From assembly GCF_003955715.1 (NCBI RefSeq), contig NZ_CP034463.1, forward strand, positions 124,001 to 188,000: 64,000 bases of DNA. The letters run 5' to 3'. The translations under genes were made by a program, and so were the position numbers. This document shows, piece after piece, positions 9,095 to 18,342 of this stretch. The notes under the pieces were generated by a model that was not told the origin of the DNA, did not search any database, and saw only the letters and a list, made by a program, of their open reading frames with translations. Every line of letters begins with the position of its first letter. Within the stretch, counting starts at the first letter, position 1. This DNA is from Streptomyces aquilus. Lineage in GTDB: Bacteria > Actinomycetota > Actinomycetes > Streptomycetales > Streptomycetaceae.

Positions 9095-10626
9095 CGGGCG
9101 CCTCCCACCTCGTGCACGGCGGTGCCGTGGGTCATCTCGAAGAGCAGCGCGTCCCCGGAGGTCACGCTGTCGTGCCGGGCGACGACCTCGCCCTTGTGAA
9201 GCGTGACGACGACGTCGGCGAGTTCGACGAGCTCGTCGAGCTCGGTGGACGCGAACAGGACCGTCATCCCAGCGGCGGCGGCTTGGCGGACGAGCCGGTG
9301 GATGGCCGCCCGCCCGCCGACGTCCACGCCGCGGGTGGGTTCGTCCAGGAGCAGCACCTTCACGTCCGGGCGTCCGAGCGCCCGCGCGACGAACACCTTC
9401 TGCTGGTTGCCACCGCTGAGATCGCCGACCGCGACCCCCAGGCGCTCCTGGAGTCCGCAGGACGCCGCGAGCCGGCGTTCGCATGCCCGCCATGCCCGGC
9501 TACGGATCGCGCCGACGCGTGTGAAGGCCGGGATCCTCGTGGCCATGAGGTTCGTGCCGACGGGACGCCGCAGGAACAGGCCCTCGGACTTGCGGTCGTT
9601 GGAGGCGAACGCGATGCCGCCGTTCGATGCGGCAACGGGATCCCCGGCAGTCAGATGCCGTCCGCCGACGCTGACGCGCCCGCGCATCGCCGGCTCAAGA
9701 CCTGCTATGCCGCGCAGCACCTCGGAAGCACCTGACCCCACTTGGCCGGCAAGGGCGTAGACAGTCCCGGCATGAGCCTCGAGGGACAGGCTCTCGAACC
9801 GTCCGGGCACAGCGATCGCGTGGAGTCGCAGAGCTACGTCGCCGACCTCCGCCGGCCGCTTGGGACTGTTCTCCGGCGCCTCGCCGAGGATGTGCCTGAT
9901 CAGGCTCTGGACGGTGAGTTTCGCCGTGTCGGCCACGGTCACGACGCGGCCGTCGCGCATGACCGTCACCCGGTCACACAGCTGGAGCACCTCGCCGAGC
10001 CTGTGGGAGACGAAAAGCACGGAGCAGCCCGCGGCGGTGACGCGGCGTACGGCGGTATAGACCCGTTCGCTCTCGACATCGCTGAGCGTCGCGGTCGGCT
10101 CGTCGAGGATGACCACACGGGCACGCTGCCCCACGGCCCTGGCGATTTCGACCAGTTGTCGCTCGCCGAGTCCCAGCGAGCGCAGTGGCTGGTCGGGGTG
10201 CACGTGCGCGAGGCCCATCTCGTCGAGCATGGCGCGGGCACGAGCCCGTTCCTGCCGACGCCGGTAGACCCACCCGGCGTTGCGATCGCCGAGAAAGAGA
10301 TTCTCGGCCACCGTCAGCGCCGGCACGACGCTGAGCTCCTGGTCGACCAGCGCAATGCCCGCCAGCTGAGCGCTGCCCCTGTTGCGCAGCTGGACGACCT
10401 CGCCTTCGATGCTGATGGTGCCGGCCTCGGGGCTCTCCTGTCCCGAGAGCATCTTGACGACCGTGCTCTTGCCCGCGCCGTTGTGCCCGCACAAGGCGTG
10501 CACCTCACCTGCCCGAAGCGTGAGGTCGGCGCCGTGCACGGCCACCGTGTCGCCGTAGGTCTTGCGCAGACCTGTGACGCGCACGAGCGGAGGGTCGGCC
10601 GGAGAGTCGTAAGGCTGGGTGCTCAT
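9091..10626 (-). CDS. Double-domain sugar ABC transporter ATP-binding protein
   Basis: A 511-residue fusion of two ABC domains (RbsA/XylG/MglA type) that powers the importer. The N-terminal domain is canonical: Walker A GHNGAGKS at 47-54, signature LGLGERQ and Walker B VVILDEPTA. The C-terminal domain has a degenerate Walker A (GQVGSGAS, lysine lost) but keeps LSGGNQQK and LLLDEPTRG. This asymmetry is typical of the family, where the second site hydrolyses ATP poorly. The ATG at 10626 overlaps the stop of the binding-protein gene by four bases; a start four codons upstream is less likely. Confidence 0.93.
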   Translation of the reverse strand: MSTQPYDSPADPPLVRVTGLRKTYGDTVAVHGADLTLRAGEVHALCGHNGAGKSTVVKMLSGQESPEAGTISIEGEVVQLRNRGSAQLAGIALVDQELSVVPALTVAENLFLGDRNAGWVYRRRQERARARAMLDEMGLAHVHPDQPLRSLGLGERQLVEIARAVGQRARVVILDEPTATLSDVESERVYTAVRRVTAAGCSVLFVSHRLGEVLQLCDRVTVMRDGRVVTVADTAKLTVQSLIRHILGEAPENSPKRPAEVGDVALRLHAIAVPGRFESLSLEAHAGTVYALAGQVGSGASEVLRGIAGLEPAMRGRVSVGGRHLTAGDPVAASNGGIAFASNDRKSEGLFLRRPVGTNLMATRIPAFTRVGAIRSRAWRACERRLAASCGLQERLGVAVGDLSGGNQQKVFVARALGRPDVKVLLLDEPTRGVDVGGRAAIHRLVRQAAAAGMTVLFASTELDELVELADVVVTLHKGEVVARHDSVTSGDALLFEMTHGTAVHEVGGAR

Positions 10627-11699
10627 GCGTGGCTGCACTGGACGGCGTACTGGTCGACGTTGGCGGCGGTGATCCGCTCTTCCTTGACGGTCTGCTTCCG
10701 CGGAGGATTCTGGCCGCTGAGGTACTTCAGGACGTAGGCCGCCGTCTGGTTCGCGATGGTGCCGGGATCCTCGGTCGCCGTGCCGTAGAGGGTGCCCTGC
10801 TTGATCGCGTCGATGCCGGCCTTGAAGCAGTTGCTGCTGGTGACGATCAGACCGTTCTTCCCGCCGACCGCGCAGCCCGCCTGCTTGGCCGAGGCGATGA
10901 CCGGGAGGGCCATGTAGTCCGCCATGCCGTAGGCCGCCTGGATGCCGTCGCAGCTGTGCTTCGCCAGCAGCTGGGTCGCGATCTGGCCGGACAGCGTGGG
11001 GTCCCAGTTGCCGTCCTGGGTTTCGATCACCTTGTACCTGGGAGCGGTCGCCATCTCGGCGCTGAAGCCTTGCATACGATCCTGGGTCACCAGCGAGGAA
11101 GCGGTGCCGGTGACGACGACCACGTTGCCGGAGTTGCGCCCCTGAGCCTTGAGGCCCTCGATGATGTTGTCGGCAGCGGCCTTGCCGAGTGCGACGTTGT
11201 CGCTCACCACCTGAAGCACGTCACCGTCGACCTTCGGGTCGGGGCGGCCGTCGAAGACCAGCACAGGTACACCGGCCTGCTTCGCCTTGGCGATCGGAAC
11301 CGCCATCGACTTGGTGTCGAGCAGTGCGGTCACAATGAGGTCGGGCTTGTCCGCGATCGCCTGGTTGAAGTTCTGTACCGCGGTACCTGCGTCCATCGTG
11401 GTCAGGTCCTTGAGCTTGACGTCGGCGGCCTTGAGCTTCTTCTCGAAGACGCCGTTGAAGTACGCAGCCCACTGGTTGGTGTCGCCGTAGCCGATGAAGT
11501 CGACGGTCTTCCCTGCGGCATTGCCGCTGTTGCCCGCGCCCGACGATCCGGCGGCTGTTGACGATGAGCTGCTGCAGCCGGTGGCCAGTGCCGCCATGGC
11601 AACCAGAGATCCAGCCAGAGCGATCTTGTTGACCCGTCGCCGGCCGGTCTTTCTGAGAGTGGTCTTCCCGCCTGTGGCCAGGCGCGTTTCAGGCTTCAT
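10623..11699 (-). CDS. Sugar-type substrate-binding lipoprotein
   Basis: A 358-residue periplasmic-binding-protein type 1 (Peripla_BP_4) lipoprotein that captures the substrate outside the cell for the importer downstream. A basic N-terminus and hydrophobic stretch lead to a lipobox ending at Cys42 (LATGC), followed by a Ser/Gly-rich linker. The ligand domain begins around residue 65 with IGYGDTNQWAAYF. GAGGAG precedes the ATG at 11699. It is the first gene of the eight-gene operon, with about 160 bp separating it from the divergent GAF/PucR regulator, the most likely controller. Confidence 0.9.
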   Translation of the reverse strand: MKPETRLATGGKTTLRKTGRRRVNKIALAGSLVAMAALATGCSSSSSTAAGSSGAGNSGNAAGKTVDFIGYGDTNQWAAYFNGVFEKKLKAADVKLKDLTTMDAGTAVQNFNQAIADKPDLIVTALLDTKSMAVPIAKAKQAGVPVLVFDGRPDPKVDGDVLQVVSDNVALGKAAADNIIEGLKAQGRNSGNVVVVTGTASSLVTQDRMQGFSAEMATAPRYKVIETQDGNWDPTLSGQIATQLLAKHSCDGIQAAYGMADYMALPVIASAKQAGCAVGGKNGLIVTSSNCFKAGIDAIKQGTLYGTATEDPGTIANQTAAYVLKYLSGQNPPRKQTVKEERITAANVDQYAVQCSHA

Positions 11700-11858
11700 G
11701 GTCTCCTCGCAAGCACCTCGATGTGTCTTCCGTCATGCGTCACATTAGGTAGAGTTCCTTCAGCAGCAGAGGTATGAAAAATCCACTCCTACGCGCCATG
11801 TGGTGCATGTTTCCAACACCACTCCATGACGGCGGTGTGACGGGAGGATGTGAAGCAG
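11700..11858. promoter_or_regulatory. Divergent promoter region of the importer operon and the GAF/PucR regulator
   Basis: This 159-bp gap separates two divergently transcribed units and contains the least GC-rich DNA of the neighbourhood (around 11740-11790, with runs of A and T). Promoters for both directions should lie here. No clear -10/-35 pair or palindrome could be assigned by eye. The regulator's own GGGAGG site is at 11842-11847. Confidence 0.5.
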
Positions 11859-13649
11859 ATGACGTCGACAGCGTCGCCCTTTCCCGCCGACGAGAGCTCG
11901 CAGGCCTATCACCTCCGGCGCAAGCGGGAGCTCTCGTCGCTCTATGCGACCGCCAGATCACTGACTGCGCTGGGCGAGCTCGACGACGTGCTGCGGTCGA
12001 TCGTGCGCCATGCCCACGGATTGATCGGCACGGACTTCACGTACCTGTCCCTGCTCGGCCCCGACAATGCGCTGTCGGTCCGCGCCTCGGAAGGCACCAT
12101 CTCCGCCGACTTCCTGGCCGCCGGCATTCCTCCCGGCACCGGACTCGGAGGGCAGGTGATCGGGCGGCGCAAGCCGATCTGGGTCAGTAACTACCTCGTC
12201 GCCGACGATCTCCATCACGTTCACGAATTCGACGAACTCGTCGCACGAGAAGGCCTGGTCGCGCTGCTCGGGGTGCCCTTGCTCGTCCGCGGTGAGGCGG
12301 TCGGCGCGCTGTTCGCCGCCGACCGCTCGGAGAGGTCGTTCAGCTCGGAAGAGATTGCGCTCTTCAGCGCATTCGCGGATCACGCCGCGATCGCGCTCGA
12401 CAACGCCCGTCTGTACGACCAGAGCCGCGCCGCCCTCGAGAAGCTGCAGTCGGCCTACCGGGTCATCGAAGAGCACGTTGCCACGATCGAACGCTCGCAA
12501 GCCGTTCACGAGGCGCTCACCGACGTCGTCCTCACCGGCGGTGGACCGAAGGACGTCGCCCGCCACCTGGCCGACCAGATGGGTGGCACGGTGATCTTTC
12601 TCGGTCGCGACAACACACTGTTGGCGAGCGCAGGCGTCGACCAGACCCTCCAAAACAGCGGCGATGCGGTGTGGCCCGGGATCAAGCAAGCCCTTGAGGG
12701 CGCGCGTCGCACGGGACGATGCGTGACCCAGCAAGACGCATCCGCCACGCACAGCGTCGCCGTCGTCCAGGCCGGAGACAGCTACCTGGGAGCTCTCGTC
12801 TGGAGTCAGCCCGCCAGCCCGAGTTCGGCTGACTTGCGCATGCTCGAGAGAGCCACACACATCGTCGCTCTGATGATCCTGAAAGAGAACGCGGTCGCCG
12901 ACGCGGCCGAGCGGCTGAGCGGTGAATTGATGACAGAGCTGCTGGTCAACAGCCCGTCCGTCAGCGCAGCTCAACGGGCACGTACACGCGCGCGCGGCAT
13001 CGATGTCGACGCGCTCAACCTCCTCGTGGTCGCCGACTCCACGACGGCTGCCACTATTGAGCTGTCACGCCAACTCCACGCATACGCACACAGCCACGCG
13101 GGCCTGGCCGGTGAGTACCTCGGCCGAGCCACGATGCTCCTGCACGCTGAAGACGTCGACGAGGCTGTCGCCAGCGCACACCGTGCCATCCGCCAGCAGC
13201 TCGACCGCGACGTCAATCTCATAGGTGAACATGTTCAGGGCCACGACTGGGCCCGCGCATTCACGACGGCGAGCCGGTGCCTCGATCTTGCACTCGCTCT
13301 GGGTAAGACCGACCACAGCGCCACAACGAGTGACTATGCGCTCTACTCGCTCCTCTTCGCCCCTGACCGCCTCAATGAATTGGACCGCTTCATCTCAGCC
13401 ACCATTGGTCCCCTCCTCGCATACGACGCTCAACGCTCGACCGACCTTGTCACTACTGCTGTGACCTACTTCGCGAACCGTGGAGGCCTGGCTCAGACCG
13501 CACGGGCCCTCCAGGTCCATCTCAACACGCTGCTCAAGCGCCTGGACCGCATCGACCTCGTACTGGGCAGCGGTTGGCGGGGACCGGAGGCGCTCGACAC
13601 CCAACTCGCCCTCCGCATGCACCAACTGCGCGTCTCCGTAGGCGTTTAG
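11859..13649 (+). CDS. GAF-domain transcriptional regulator with PucR-type C-terminal HTH
   Basis: A regulator of about 596 residues. A GAF sensor domain (about 25-185) begins after LYATARSLTALGELDD and includes the GLGGQVIGRRKPIWV segment typical of small-molecule-binding GAFs. A short coiled linker follows, then a middle region and a C-terminal PucR-type helix-turn-helix ending in RALQVHLNTLLKRLDRI. Proteins of this build activate adjacent catabolic operons. An ATG at 11859 lies 11 bases after GGGAGG; the in-frame GTG at 11850 is only two bases from it and is less likely. It is divergent from the eight-gene importer operon and probably senses its substrate or a breakdown product. Confidence 0.88.
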   Translation: MTSTASPFPADESSQAYHLRRKRELSSLYATARSLTALGELDDVLRSIVRHAHGLIGTDFTYLSLLGPDNALSVRASEGTISADFLAAGIPPGTGLGGQVIGRRKPIWVSNYLVADDLHHVHEFDELVAREGLVALLGVPLLVRGEAVGALFAADRSERSFSSEEIALFSAFADHAAIALDNARLYDQSRAALEKLQSAYRVIEEHVATIERSQAVHEALTDVVLTGGGPKDVARHLADQMGGTVIFLGRDNTLLASAGVDQTLQNSGDAVWPGIKQALEGARRTGRCVTQQDASATHSVAVVQAGDSYLGALVWSQPASPSSADLRMLERATHIVALMILKENAVADAAERLSGELMTELLVNSPSVSAAQRARTRARGIDVDALNLLVVADSTTAATIELSRQLHAYAHSHAGLAGEYLGRATMLLHAEDVDEAVASAHRAIRQQLDRDVNLIGEHVQGHDWARAFTTASRCLDLALALGKTDHSATTSDYALYSLLFAPDRLNELDRFISATIGPLLAYDAQRSTDLVTTAVTYFANRGGLAQTARALQVHLNTLLKRLDRIDLVLGSGWRGPEALDTQLALRMHQLRVSVGV

Positions 13650-14252
13650 AACTGGTCTGCCTCGTGGTCGCGTGTCAGGCGGAGGTGCGGCATCAGCCAG
13701 CCGCAGGTCCGCTCTAGCTGTTTGCCCGCGTCGATGCCCTGCGTCCTGGCGGGCACGGAAGTGGAGTCCTTGACGCTACTGATGGGGACGCTTACCAGAG
13801 TGATGGTCTGCAGCGGAAACCAGTGGAAGTCCCGGTGCGGGAAGAGGGCTACGGAGCCACCGGAGACGGCAGGGCCGAATACCCCTCGAAGACTGCAGCG
13901 GCCGCATGCCTCAGCAGGAACTGGGGCTCATGCTTGGCCGGCAGCGGGCACGGCTGTCACGTCAGCTGATGGCTGTACGCGCTCACTTCTGCCCTCCGTC
14001 GTTCTCCGCCCAGACCCGGCGCGTCCAGGTCCAGCAGCCGTGGCAGGGCACAGACCGCGAGGGCGCCGGCGAGTGAGCTCTTGCGACCGAGCACGATCAG
14101 GTCGTTCCGAGCGCCAGGGACGGCGCCGCGGCTGCCCTAGGTGGGGCTGCAGCGCGGAAGGACGGGAAGCGGGCGCACAGCGCGTCGCAGGTCGAGAGGG
14201 CAAGCGGTCGCCGGAAGCCGCACCAGACCATGCCCAGTAGGGCGGTCCGTGC
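13650..14252. other. 603-bp stretch without an intact gene
   Basis: No open frame here has a credible start, domain or codon pattern. The left part could be decayed coding sequence on the minus strand. The right part leads into the 3' remnant of a D-amino-acid deaminase-like gene at 14253-14397. No terminator-like hairpin was recognised after the GAF/PucR regulator. Confidence 0.5.
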
Positions 14253-14397
14253 TCACGGGACGGGAACGGTCGTTCCGTGGTCACCAGCCACCTCCGACAC
14301 CAGGTGGAGCATGTTGACGCGTTCGCCCAGTTCGCCCGCCTCGGCGTGGCGGAACCACACATGCTCCCCCAGTCGCAGTCCGTGCGCCTCGTTCCCG
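14253..14397 (-). pseudogene. C-terminal remnant of a DSD1-like amino acid deaminase/aldolase
   Basis: On the minus strand, just past the AraC gene's stop, one frame reads LRLGEHVWFRHAEAGEL followed by GERVNMLHLV and runs to a stop at 14253. The metal-binding end of D-serine deaminase/D-threonine aldolase-like (DSD1 family) PLP proteins has this form: a glycine, a VWFRHAKAGEL-like block, then the final strand. Only about 45 residues remain, there is no start, and the conserved final threonine-tyrosine-arginine motif is absent. It is a gene scar; identification rests on this single motif block. Confidence 0.4.
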
Positions 14398-14400
14398 GGT

Positions 14401-15357
14401 TCAGCTGGTGAGCGGGCGCGTCTCTCCGGGCGTGCAGCCGAAACGACTCCGGAAGACCCGGGTGAAGTGGGCTTGGCTGGCGAAGCCCCAGCGATGGGCG
14501 ACTTCGGCGATCGTCAGATGGCGGGAACCAGGCTCGGCGAGCACCTGCCGGGCCTTGCCGAGCCGCTGTTCGAGTATGTATCGGGACGGGCTCACCCCCG
14601 TCGGCTGGAAGATCCGGCTGAGGTGCCGCGCGGACACTCCGATCGCCTCCGCGACCAGACCCGGACTCAGCCCGGGATCGGCAAGGTGCCGGGCTATGTA
14701 GTCCTTGGCCACCGCCAGTTGGGAGAGCATGGCGGGCGACGCCGAGCCGCCCAGCCTCGGCGCGGCCAGCGTACGGACGAGGTCCAGCACGGTGGCCTCG
14801 GTGCTGACCGAGTCCTCACCTCCCTGCCCCGCAACCCAGTCGGCCAGGACTGCCTCCAGCGCCGAAGCCTGGGCACCTTCGGTGGCCGACCCCCTGCCGA
14901 GCAGTATCGGTGCGGACACCTCGCCCGGGGCGCACTGCGCGGCGAACACCTCACGCGGGATGTCCACCAGCAACTGACGCATGGGAGAAGGGAATCCGAA
15001 CAGATAGGGCCGCCTCGTGTCATAGAGAATCAGGTCGCCCGTCTGCAGGGTCACGCAGCCGCCCTCGTGGAAGAACACTCCGCTGCCTGCCATCAACAAC
15101 GTGACAAAGATCGAGTCCTTCGGCAGGGCCTGGCAGGTCCGTGGGGTCCGTTCGATGACATGCTCGTTGCCGGCGATCTCGGCCAGTCGCAGGTCGCCCA
15201 GCTCGACATTCGTCTCCGTGGCCAGCAGGCCCTCCCGCGCGTACGACGAGCACGTCAAGCCCACCAGAGCCTGGCGGTTGTGTTCCTCCCAGAAGTCGAT
15301 GCGGTCCGCCGGATCGACCGACTGCGTGGACACGCGGGAGACGATAGGCAGGTTCAC
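14401..15357 (-). CDS. AraC-family transcriptional regulator
   Basis: A 318-residue regulator with an N-terminal AraC_binding_2-type sensor region (about 15-200, starting DRIDFWEEHNRQAL) and a C-terminal double helix-turn-helix. Typical HTH elements are AVAKDYIARHLADPGLS, the ISARHLSRIF-like recognition block (VSARHLSRIFQ) and the signature IAEVAHRWGFASQAHFTRVF. The GTG at 15357 was chosen because AAAGGAG lies six bases upstream; the open frame extends further but with non-coding character. The dehydrogenase-MFS-cupin operon on the same strand, 462 bp away, is the most plausible target. Relatives regulate aromatic or amine catabolism. Confidence 0.88.
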   Translation of the reverse strand: MNLPIVSRVSTQSVDPADRIDFWEEHNRQALVGLTCSSYAREGLLATETNVELGDLRLAEIAGNEHVIERTPRTCQALPKDSIFVTLLMAGSGVFFHEGGCVTLQTGDLILYDTRRPYLFGFPSPMRQLLVDIPREVFAAQCAPGEVSAPILLGRGSATEGAQASALEAVLADWVAGQGGEDSVSTEATVLDLVRTLAAPRLGGSASPAMLSQLAVAKDYIARHLADPGLSPGLVAEAIGVSARHLSRIFQPTGVSPSRYILEQRLGKARQVLAEPGSRHLTIAEVAHRWGFASQAHFTRVFRSRFGCTPGETRPLTS

Positions 15358-15819
15358 CTGAATCTCCTTTCCAGCCCGCGTCTCCCTGACGACTGTGGTG
15401 CAGGACTGTTCTGCCCTGGCGACGGGGAGTCGATGCGGCCGCTGGGCTGGGCCTCGTGCTCTGACGTGAGGGGCCGTCGGAGGTGCCTGGTGCTGTCTCC
15501 CGGCGAGAGTACCGCTGGTGTGCTGCCACGTCACGGTCGCGCCCACCATGGCGGGGGGCCGTCCGCGGTCGGTGAGAACGACGCCTGCCGACATGCCGAG
15601 GAGTGCATGGGCAGCCGTCGTCCTCCTCGTCGTCGCGAGGGGCGGCGGGTGTGTGCGAGGAGCAGACCACGGGGTGATCTCCGGCACCCGGTCGAGCCCG
15701 TCCCAGTGGGACCGCACGAGCAGACCGGGGCAGGAGCCCGTGGCGGCCGAGCCTGGCATCGACGCGTTCACGCGGGTGCCGTCCGTCGTGTGCTCGGCCG
15801 CCCGGGACCGGTTTCAGCC
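15358..15819. other. 462-bp intergenic stretch with a small palindrome
   Basis: This region between the AraC gene start and the dehydrogenase gene stop has no supported gene. A 13-bp palindrome, GTCCCAGTGGGAC, lies at 15700-15712 and could be a protein-binding site, but it is far from any start codon. The rest shows no feature I can support. Confidence 0.4.
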
Positions 15820-16974
15820 TCAGCACCTCCTCCGGCTGTCCGAGGTGGCAGGCGTCGCGGTTCCGGCTGATGCCGCGCAGGAGACGAGGCGGTCACGGCG
15901 TGCGGCGGGGTCGACAAGTATCTTGACCTGGTCCCCCGCACCGCGCATCAGTGTCTCGAAGCCCTGGGCGACCAGGCCTTCCAGGGCGATGGTCGAGGTG
16001 ATGACCGGTGTCAGGTCCAGCCCCCGCTGCGCGACGAGCCGGATGAGTTCCGGATAGGTGTCGCGGTAGCCGACGCTCGCGACGATCGACTGCTCGTTGT
16101 TGACCAGCGCGAACGTGTCCAGGGACACCTCCGGGGCCAGGCCGACGAGGACGACCCGGCCGCCACGCCGGGTCGCGGCCAGACAGGTGCGCAGGGCGCT
16201 CTCGGAGCCCACCACCTCGAACGCGACATCCACGCCCTCGCCGCCGGTCAGCTCGCGGATGCGCTCCCCGGCGCCTCCCTCCAGGCCCGCGTCGATCAGA
16301 TCGGTGGCGCCGAGACCGGCCGCGAGTTCCAGGCGAGCAGGCGCGACGTCGACGGCGACGATGCGCCGCACGTCGCGTTCCCGGGCGAGCCGGACGGTGA
16401 GCAGGCCGACCGGGCCCAGGCCGACCACCGTCACGGTCTCGGGGGTGGCCCCGGCACGCTGCAGCGCGTGCAGGGCGACCGAGGCCGGTTCGAAGAGCGC
16501 GGCCTGCTCCAGCGACACGTTCTCGGGAAGGCGGTGCGCCATGTAGGCGGGGATGGCGGCGTACTCGGCCATGCCTCCGTTCCCCATCAGTCCGGCGAAC
16601 CCGAAGTGCCGGCAGATGTTGTACTCACCGGCCCGGCACCGTGCACACTCCCCGCACCGGTAGTTCGGTTCGACCGCCACCCGGTCACCGACCGTCAGGT
16701 GGGTCACCGACGCCCCGAGCGCCACCACCGTGCCGCAGAACTCGTGGCCGAGGACGAGCGGGGCTGTCGCACCTGAGCCCGGATGCGGCTCCGCTACGGG
16801 GATGGCGTGCGGGCCGTCGGCGTACTCGTGCAGGTCGCTGCCGCAGATGCCGCAGTAGGCGACCTCGATGAGTACCTCGCCGTGCCCGGGTGCGGGGACG
16901 TCCACCTCGGCTATGCGGACGTCCCTGGCTCCGTACCAGACAGCGGCCTGCATCCGCCGCGTGTCGGCGCTCAT
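15820..16974 (-). CDS. Zinc-dependent alcohol dehydrogenase (2,3-butanediol/polyol type MDR)
   Basis: A 384-residue medium-chain dehydrogenase. The catalytic-zinc motif YCGICGSDLHEY (Cys44) and GHEF give the active-site ligands. CGECARCRAGEYNIC supplies the four-cysteine structural zinc site, and VVGLGPVGLL is the Rossmann nucleotide-binding turn. It would oxidise a secondary alcohol or diol with NAD(P). The ATG at 16974 overlaps the MFS transporter stop (ATGA), so it is the last gene of a cupin-MFS-dehydrogenase unit. About 25 C-terminal residues are Arg/Ser/Ala-rich and extend beyond the usual end of the family, possibly a 3' drift of the stop. Confidence 0.9.
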   Translation of the reverse strand: MSADTRRMQAAVWYGARDVRIAEVDVPAPGHGEVLIEVAYCGICGSDLHEYADGPHAIPVAEPHPGSGATAPLVLGHEFCGTVVALGASVTHLTVGDRVAVEPNYRCGECARCRAGEYNICRHFGFAGLMGNGGMAEYAAIPAYMAHRLPENVSLEQAALFEPASVALHALQRAGATPETVTVVGLGPVGLLTVRLARERDVRRIVAVDVAPARLELAAGLGATDLIDAGLEGGAGERIRELTGGEGVDVAFEVVGSESALRTCLAATRRGGRVVLVGLAPEVSLDTFALVNNEQSIVASVGYRDTYPELIRLVAQRGLDLTPVITSTIALEGLVAQGFETLMRGAGDQVKILVDPAARRDRLVSCAASAGTATPATSDSRRRC

Positions 16975-18312
16975 TCGGCCGCTCCCGCCACCACTGCGCC
17001 CGAGCCGACCACGGCCGCGGCCCGCTCGGCCCGTCGGCGCAGCACCCGCGGAGCGGTCTCCCGCAGGCCGAGAGAGAGCAGGACGACCACGACAGCTCCG
17101 CCGGCGGAGATGAACATCGCCGTCTGCAGGCCCCAGACGTCCGATGCGCGCCCGGCGATCACCGGGGCGAGGAAGCCGCCGGCCAACTCGCCCACTCCCA
17201 TGACCAGCCCGAGTGCGGTGGCCAGCGCGCCACGGGGGACCGTCTCGGCGGGGATGGTGGCCATGAGCAGGGTGAAGCAGCCCAACCCGGTGTAGGTGAG
17301 CACGACGACCAGGCCCAGCACCACCGGATCGCTGACGTAGACCACCGCGAGCGGGCACAGGGCCGCTGTCGCCGAGAAGGCGATCATGGTCGGCTTGCGG
17401 CCGATGCGGTCGGAGACGGCCGGGGTGAGGAACCCCCACAGCACCCACCCCACCCCCAGACAGGTCATGACGCCGCTCATCGTGCTCGGGGAGAAGTCCT
17501 TGACGGTCAGCAGGTACGACGGGGTAAAGGTCACGATGACGATGAACCAGGTGAGGTAGCAGCATGCGGCCGCCATGCACAGGACGATGTTGCGATGTCC
17601 CAGAACCTCCCGCACCGACAGCTTGGGGCCGGCTGTCGTCTCAGGGATGACCTCGGCGGCGAGCTGGGCCGGGCCGCCGGGCGGTACTTCCCTGACCGAC
17701 TTCGCGATCCAGACCGCGATGAGCAGACCTGGCACGATCGTCAGGAGCAGGGCAGTGCGCCAGCCGTGGAGCTCGGCGATCCACACCACCGCCAGGGGGG
17801 GCGAGGATCCCGCCCATCAGACCGGCCGACGAGCCCTGGAGCAGCCCCATGTTGAGCCCGCGCCGGCTGTCCCGGGACGCCTCCACCATCAGCGACTGGG
17901 CCAGCGGCAGCACGGCACCCTCCGCCATGCCCATCAGGGCCCTGGCGACGAGCAGACCCAGGAAGCCGGTCATCAGCCCGCCCGCCGCGGAGAAGCAGGA
18001 GAAGAGGACCACCGCGGCGATCAGAATCGGTTTGCGTCTGCCGAGCTTGTCCGACAGACGGCCGGCGACCAGCCCGGACAGTGCCCACGTGAGGGCCAGC
18101 ACTCCGGACAAGGTGCCCAGTTCGGTGTTGGAGAGGTGGAAGTCCTCGGCGATGTACGGGGCGAGGAAGGGCAACGCCTGGCGGTCGAAGAAGACGAACC
18201 CGAAGGCCAGGAAGAGGATCAGCAGCAGCCGGTTCTCATAGCGGTGTGCTGCGCTGTCGGTGGCCGCGGACGCTTCTGCGTCGGGCCGCACACGAGTACG
18301 GATACGTGACAT
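16971..18312 (-). pseudogene. MFS transporter interrupted by a frameshift in a 7-C run
   Basis: A major-facilitator transporter (ACS/anion-cation symporter style) read in two frames. The 5' part starts at the ATG at 18312 with FGFVFFDRQALPFLAPYIAE and the GRLSDKLGRRKP loop, and reaches GLMGGILAP. The 3' part resumes at VVWIAELHGWRTALLL and runs to 16971. The break falls at seven consecutive G on the plus strand (17795-17801). Removing one restores LAPLAVVWIAE and a single frame of about 446 residues. This could be a true inactivating or phase-variable slip, or an assembly error. The cupin and dehydrogenase genes on either side are intact. In the family the substrate is usually a carboxylate or aromatic acid. 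Confidence 0.8.
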
Positions 18313-18342
18313 CGGAACCTCGTTCGGAGCGGCGGGACCGGG

